DNA from: an uncultured Campylobacter sp.
GTDB lineage: Bacteria; Campylobacterota; Campylobacteria; Campylobacterales; Campylobacteraceae
Reading direction: 5' to 3'
DNA length: 64,000 nt
Assembly (NCBI RefSeq): GCF_937973075.1
Contig: NZ_CALBWL010000061.1
Span: 27,709 to 91,708 of the forward strand
Of this stretch, positions 60,218-64,000 are shown one piece after another. A program made the position numbers and the translations under genes. The stretch's first letter is position 1. Each line of letters starts with the position of its first letter. The notes beneath the pieces were generated by a model that did not search any database, was not told the origin of the DNA, and saw only the letters and a list, made by a program, of their open reading frames with translations.

Positions 60218-60267
60218 CCTAAATTTAAATACAAACTCAAAAATAAAATTCTAAACAGGAGAAAACT

Positions 60268-60882
60268 ATGGCTAACAACCGAGTTATAAAGATGCATTAT
60301 GAGCTAAAAGACGGTAAAACCGGCGAAATTTTAGAGTCAAATTTAAACTCCGACCCGATCGCCTTTCTTAGCGGGAAAGATCAAATCATCCAAAAGCTGG
60401 AGGATGAAATTTTAAATCTACAAGCGGGCGAGAGCAAAACGGTTCGCATAAGCCCGAGCGACGGGGTCGGCGAGTATAAGCAGGACGCCGTGCAGATCCT
60501 ACCTAAAGAGCAGTTCGCGGGCATCGATCTGGTCGTGGGTATGGAGCTTTTCGGCCAGGCGGAGGACGGTGCAACTACCCGCGTGAGCGTCAAAGCTATC
60601 GGCGAGCAGGACGTTACCATCGACTTTAACCATCCATTCGCGGGCAAGGAGCTGGAATTTAATATAAAGATCGTCGAGAACCGCGAAGCGACGGCGGACG
60701 AAATTCTTACCGGACAGCCGGAGGGTGCGCACAGCTGCGGCTGCGGTCATAACCATCATCACGAGGGGCACGAGTGTTGCGGCGGACACGGACACGATCA
60801 CGCAGAGGATCACGAGTGTTGCGGCGGCCACGATCACGGAAAAGATCACGAGTGCTGCGGCGGGCACCACCACGAACATTAG
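60268..60882 (+). CDS. slyD: SlyD-type FKBP peptidyl-prolyl isomerase with His/Cys-rich metal tail
   Basis: 204 residues. The FKBP domain is split by an IF insert as in SlyD: MHYELKDGKTGEILESNLNSDPIAFLSGKDQIIQKLEDEILNLQAGESKTVRI, then FNHPFAGKELEFNIKIVENREAT. From about residue 150 the tail is almost only His, Cys, Gly, Asp and Glu, with repeated HECCGGH units. SlyD is a folding helper and nickel chaperone for hydrogenase and urease maturation. AGGAG precedes the ATG. Confidence 0.93.
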   Translation: MANNRVIKMHYELKDGKTGEILESNLNSDPIAFLSGKDQIIQKLEDEILNLQAGESKTVRISPSDGVGEYKQDAVQILPKEQFAGIDLVVGMELFGQAEDGATTRVSVKAIGEQDVTIDFNHPFAGKELEFNIKIVENREATADEILTGQPEGAHSCGCGHNHHHEGHECCGGHGHDHAEDHECCGGHDHGKDHECCGGHHHEH

Positions 60883-60890
60883 GCTTTTTT

Positions 60891-61835
60891 ATGAAATTTG
60901 CTTTTATCTTCCCCGGACAGGGCTGCCAAAGCGTAGGCATGGGCAGGGAGTTTTACGAAAACTCCGCTTCTGCGCGCGCGCTTTTGGATGAGGCTTCAGA
61001 CTTTACCGGCATCGATTTTAAAAATTTACTGTTTGAGCCCGGCGACAAGCTTGACGTTTCGGAATTTACGCAGCCTGCTATCGCGCTAAATTCTATGATG
61101 GCGCTTTCGGCGCTACAAGAAAGAGCGGATCAAGAAAAGCTTAACATCGCTCCGCAGTTCTTGCTCGGACATTCGCTGGGCGAGTTTAGCGCGCTAAGCG
61201 CCGCGGGAGGCATAGAATCAAAGCAAATGCTAAAGCTAGTAAATATTCGCGGTAGGCTCATGCAGAACGCCTGCGAGGGCAAAGGCGCCGGAATGATGGT
61301 GATCTTGGCTCTTGCCGACGAGGCAGTTGAAAAAATTTGCGCGAATGCGACGAGTGCAGGCAAGCAGGTTTGGGCGGCGAATTATAACTGCGACGGGCAG
61401 ATCGTAGTTGCGGGCAAAAAAGACGATCTCGCGGCACTCGAGGGCGAGTTTAAGGCCGCAGGCGCAAAGCGCGCGATGTTGCTGAATATGAGCGTCGCAA
61501 GCCACTGCCCGATGCTACAAAGCGCCAGCGACGAGCTTTTGGAATTTTTGCGCCCCGCGCTAAAAGAGAGCTTCGCCCCAGTCGTCGCTAACGCCACGGC
61601 GCGAGCATACGGGGCGAAATCCGAGGCGCTGGAGCTGCTTAAAGCCCAGCTTATCAGTCCCGTGCTTTACAAACAAAGCATCAAAAATTACGAGAGCGAG
61701 ACGGATTGCTTCGTCGAGTTCGGCGCGGCGGTTTTAAAAGGTATAAACAAAAAGATCACGCAGAAGCCGACCTTCAGCATCACGGATCTTGCGAGCCTAG
61801 ACGAGTTTTTGAAATTTGCAAAGGAGAATGGATGA
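60891..61835 (+). CDS. fabD: Malonyl CoA-acyl carrier protein transacylase
   Basis: 314 residues from ATG 60891 (MKFAFIFPGQGCQSVGMGREF). Catalytic Ser95 in FLLGHSLGEFSALSAAG and the His in NMSVASHCPMLQ; IRGRLMQNACEGKGAGMMVI is a further family segment. Loads malonyl units on ACP for fatty-acid synthesis. The frame is open upstream through slyD, but that part is a shadow of the metal-binding repeats. ATGA overlap with mtnN. Confidence 0.96.
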   Translation: MKFAFIFPGQGCQSVGMGREFYENSASARALLDEASDFTGIDFKNLLFEPGDKLDVSEFTQPAIALNSMMALSALQERADQEKLNIAPQFLLGHSLGEFSALSAAGGIESKQMLKLVNIRGRLMQNACEGKGAGMMVILALADEAVEKICANATSAGKQVWAANYNCDGQIVVAGKKDDLAALEGEFKAAGAKRAMLLNMSVASHCPMLQSASDELLEFLRPALKESFAPVVANATARAYGAKSEALELLKAQLISPVLYKQSIKNYESETDCFVEFGAAVLKGINKKITQKPTFSITDLASLDEFLKFAKENG

Positions 61836-62530
61836 AAGTAGCGATCTTGGGCGCTATGTCCGAAGAGATCGAGCCGCTATTGTCCGCACTGCGCGAGCGG
61901 GGCGTGAGCGTGGAGGCTACGGAGCATGCGAATAATAAATTCTACGCCGCCAAGCTTAACGGTCACGATCTAGTGATCGCATATTCGAAGATCGGCAAGG
62001 TAAATTCCGCTCTGACGGCTACGGTTATGATCGAGAAATTCGGCGCGCGCGCGCTCATTTTTACAGGCGTCGCGGGGGCTTTGAAGCGCGGCATTAAGAT
62101 CGGCGAAATTTTATACGCCACCTCGCTCGTGCAGCACGATCTGGACATCACGGCGTTTGGGCATCCGCACGGATTCGTGCCTGGAAGTAAAATTTCAGTC
62201 CAAACCGACGCAAAGCTAAATTCTATCGCGCAAAGCGTCGCCGAGCAGCTTGGCATCACGCTAAAATCGGGCATTATCGCTAGCGGCGATCAGTTCGTAA
62301 GCGGCGAGGAGCGCAAGAGCTGGATCGAGCGGACGTTTGACGCGAGCGCGGTCGAGATGGAGGGGGCGAGCGTGGCGCAGGTATGCGACGCGCTGGGTGT
62401 GCCGTTTTGCGTGCTGCGCGCGATAAGCGACGAGGCGGGGCACAAAGCCGAGTTCGACTTTGACGAGTTTATGGTAAAAAGCGCACAAACGAGCGCAAAT
62501 TTCGTCCTAAAAATGATCGAAAGGTTATGA
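61832..62530 (+). CDS. mtnN: 5'-methylthioadenosine/S-adenosylhomocysteine nucleosidase (6-amino-6-deoxyfutalosine hydrolase)
   Basis: 232 residues from ATG 61832. MKVAILGAMSEEIEPLL, FTGVAGALKRGIKIGEI, SGDQFVSGEERKSWIE, VEMEGASVAQVCDALGVPF and RAISDEAGHKAEFDF carry the purine-binding and catalytic Glu/Asp residues. In Campylobacter this enzyme also acts in futalosine-route menaquinone synthesis. Coupled by ATGA overlaps to fabD and ttcA. Confidence 0.96.
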   Translation: MKVAILGAMSEEIEPLLSALRERGVSVEATEHANNKFYAAKLNGHDLVIAYSKIGKVNSALTATVMIEKFGARALIFTGVAGALKRGIKIGEILYATSLVQHDLDITAFGHPHGFVPGSKISVQTDAKLNSIAQSVAEQLGITLKSGIIASGDQFVSGEERKSWIERTFDASAVEMEGASVAQVCDALGVPFCVLRAISDEAGHKAEFDFDEFMVKSAQTSANFVLKMIERL

Positions 62531-63276
62531 TAAACCTCTCCAAAAAGTTACTGCGCCGGGTCGGACAAACCAACGCCAAATACAAGATGTTCGAGCGCGG
62601 CGATAAAATTTTACTAGCTCTTAGCGGCGGCAAGGATAGCATGAGCTTGGCGCACGTGCTGAAGCATTTCCAAAACGTAAGCCCGCTAGATTGGGAGTTT
62701 CGAGCCGTTACCGTCACCTACGGTATCGGCGAGGACCTGCGCGAGATAAGTGCCCATTTTAAAGAGCACGAGATCCCCTACGAGATAATTGATACTAAAA
62801 TTTTTGAATTCGGCAAGGAAAAGATCCGCGCAAACACCACGTTTTGCAGCTTTTGCTCGCGTATGAGGCGCGGATACATCTACTCCTACGCGCTTGAGCA
62901 CGGCTTTAATAAGATCGCCATCGCCCACCACCTCGACGACGCCGCGGAGAGCTTTTTTATGAATTTTACCTTTAACGGCGCGCTTCGAACTCTCGCTCCA
63001 CGCTATGTCGCCGAAAACGGGCTTGTGATCATCCGCCCGTTCATTCTTGCGCGCGAGCGCCAAATCGCCGCTTGTGCTAGAGATAACGAGCTTCCGATCA
63101 TGCGCGAGGAGGAGGTTTGCCCCGCGAAGCAATACGGAGACAAGGCACCCACCGCGCGTGCCGCTACGAAGGAGCTTTTGGCACAGTATGAAAAGACTCA
63201 TCCGAGGTTTTTTATCAGCCTGCAAGCCGCCTTTGCCAACATCCACGAAGAGACTTTTTTCGAGCCTAAATTTTAA
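62527..63276 (+). CDS. ttcA: TtcA-family tRNA 2-thiocytidine synthetase
   Basis: 249 residues. PP-loop LALSGGKDSMSLAHVL at residues 31-46 for ATP pyrophosphate chemistry. TTFCSFCSRMRRGYIYSYA provides the CxxC pair, with a further Cys in REEEVCPAKQYGDKA; TtcA binds a [4Fe-4S] cluster by such cysteines. IAIAHHLDDAAESFFMNFTFNG is also typical. It thiolates C32 of tRNA. ATGA overlap with mtnN; gene-free DNA follows. Confidence 0.9.
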   Translation: MINLSKKLLRRVGQTNAKYKMFERGDKILLALSGGKDSMSLAHVLKHFQNVSPLDWEFRAVTVTYGIGEDLREISAHFKEHEIPYEIIDTKIFEFGKEKIRANTTFCSFCSRMRRGYIYSYALEHGFNKIAIAHHLDDAAESFFMNFTFNGALRTLAPRYVAENGLVIIRPFILARERQIAACARDNELPIMREEEVCPAKQYGDKAPTARAATKELLAQYEKTHPRFFISLQAAFANIHEETFFEPKF

Positions 63277-63891
63277 AATTTTAAGCGGTTTGTACTCCTT
63301 CGCTCAAACGAATTCAAAGCGCGCATTTCTTGCGATAGCATGAGTTTCGTGCGCCTAGTTCGATTTTTTGGCTTGAATGAGCCTGACGCACGTAGAGCAG
63401 TTGTCTTCCCCTGTGCTCGAACGAGCTGTGAGCCACAGCGTGAGTAGTTGGATCACTGTGTCTAAATTGCGGTGCGGGCGATTGCGTTTCTGGGTATGGG
63501 TTGTGCACGAGCCGCGGCGAATAGCTATCCCCCTGCGTCTAAAAAGCCGTGCGCGCGAGCAGTTGCTCCCTCTGCGCCCGAGAAGCTACGAGCTATAGTA
63601 GGTTGTGCGTTGCTGTATCTGTTTTTACAAAACAGCCGTGGCTGTTTTCGGCGCCGCCCTCTCGTCTTGCTCAAAAGCCGCCCGTACCAAGCGGAGCCTT
63701 ACGAGCGAGTGTTAAGAGGCTCGCAAAGCTTGCTCGAAAGATAGTTGTAGAAATTTTATTCCGAAAAGTATTTTTGAAATTTTACTTCACAAAATTTTCA
63801 AATTCTCAACCAGACTAAATTTTAAAATTTTAACGAACCCCGATTCAAAACTCCGACGAAGCCGAATTATGAAATTTTACCCCACAAAATT
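63277..63891. other. Gene-free spacer after ttcA with degenerate repeats and RAATTY cluster
   Basis: Several short overlapping frames exist but none has a recognisable domain or RBS. 63390-63600 holds diverged similar segments, e.g. AGCAGTTGTCTTCCCC (63396) and AGCAGTTGCTCCCTCT (63558). 63755-63900 is very rich in AAATTTTAAAATTTT words. Confidence 0.5.
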
Positions 63892-64000
63892 TTAAAATTT
63901 TATCCGCAGGCTATAGTTTGAAGCGTATTCGTAGATCCGATCGTCGTGCGCCGTAAATTTAAACCGCTCGCCTGTTCTGCAAAATGTTTCAAAAATTTTA
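63892..64000 (-). CDS. Possible 3' end of a minus-strand gene (truncated by window)
   Basis: On the minus strand a frame enters from the window edge and ends at TAA 63894-63892. It encodes KIFETFCRTGERFKF, then TAHDDRIYEYASNYSLRIKF. The mixed, non-repetitive composition contrasts with the adjacent repeats and suggests a real protein C terminus, but 35 residues are too few to identify it. Confidence 0.3.
   Translation of the reverse strand, partial: KIFETFCRTGERFKFTAHDDRIYEYASNYSLRIKF

Noticed and set aside
63377..63818. Overlapping 73-90 residue frames after ttcA
   Set aside because: Arg/Leu/Ser-rich, mutually overlapping in different frames, no RBS and no domain.

Overview
The window is chromosomal DNA of a Campylobacter with a GC content clearly above that of C. 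jejuni. C. gracilis or a close oral relative is my guess from the composition and gene content; no database search was run. Gene order repeatedly follows blocks known from C. jejuni. These are moaA-queE-queD-lipoprotein-membrane protein-rsmE-rpmE-rsmI-rlmB-rodZ-like-aminotransferase-hom-yraN-trxA-trxB; mlaA-mlaC-MMPL; DUF507-carA; addB-addA-rplM-rpsI-cadF-HAD phosphatase; and rplU-rpmA-obgE-fmt-birA-parA-parB-atp-tol/pal-slyD-fabD-mtnN-ttcA.

Layout. 1-12 kb holds cofactor and queuosine-precursor enzymes, ribosome and tRNA modification enzymes, threonine/methionine branch enzymes and the thioredoxin pair. 12-13.2 kb holds a decayed lipoprotein gene and tRNA-Sec. 13.1-17.2 kb (minus strand) holds an MlaA/MlaC/MMPL envelope lipid transport operon. 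17.4-22 kb holds the molybdate system modE, modA, a TOBE protein, modC and modB, with modB split off by about 1 kb of gene-free DNA. 22-28.2 kb is a translationally coupled string: a large PAS-GGDEF-EAL protein, a HisZ-like protein and PurA. 28.3-30 kb holds DUF507 and carA. 30.8-31.5 kb holds an orphan response regulator. 31.8-40.8 kb holds AddAB, L13/S9, a CadF-type OmpA protein and a phosphatase. 41.8-43.1 kb holds tRNA-Gln and two small exported proteins on the minus strand. 43.3-63.3 kb is one long plus-strand block: L21/L27, Obg, Fmt, BirA, ParAB, the F1/b part of the ATP synthase (a and c subunits absent, as in relatives), the Tol-Pal system, SlyD, FabD, MtnN and TtcA.

Most striking non-gene signal. 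Sites matching RAATTY (AAATTT, GAATTT, AAATTC, GAATTC) are extremely dense in the gene-free spacers, in the stems of several intergenic hairpins, and in low-complexity insertions inside four otherwise conserved proteins (QueE, MMPL transporter, AddB, HAD phosphatase). At 46984-47091 eight such sites lie at spacings of exactly 15 or 18 bases. RAATTY is the methylated motif that C. jejuni uses to recognise self DNA during natural transformation. My leading hypothesis is that this genome has accumulated the motif as an uptake/self-recognition sequence, much as Neisseria and Haemophilus accumulate theirs.

Other points: a secreted stand-alone TolA C-terminal-domain paralogue inside the tol-pal operon, a diguanylate cyclase whose EAL domain has lost key catalytic residues, a perfect operator-like palindrome in front of modE, and a CadF whose fibronectin-binding tetrapeptide is not conserved. 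No CRISPR array, insertion sequence, prophage or rRNA was seen.
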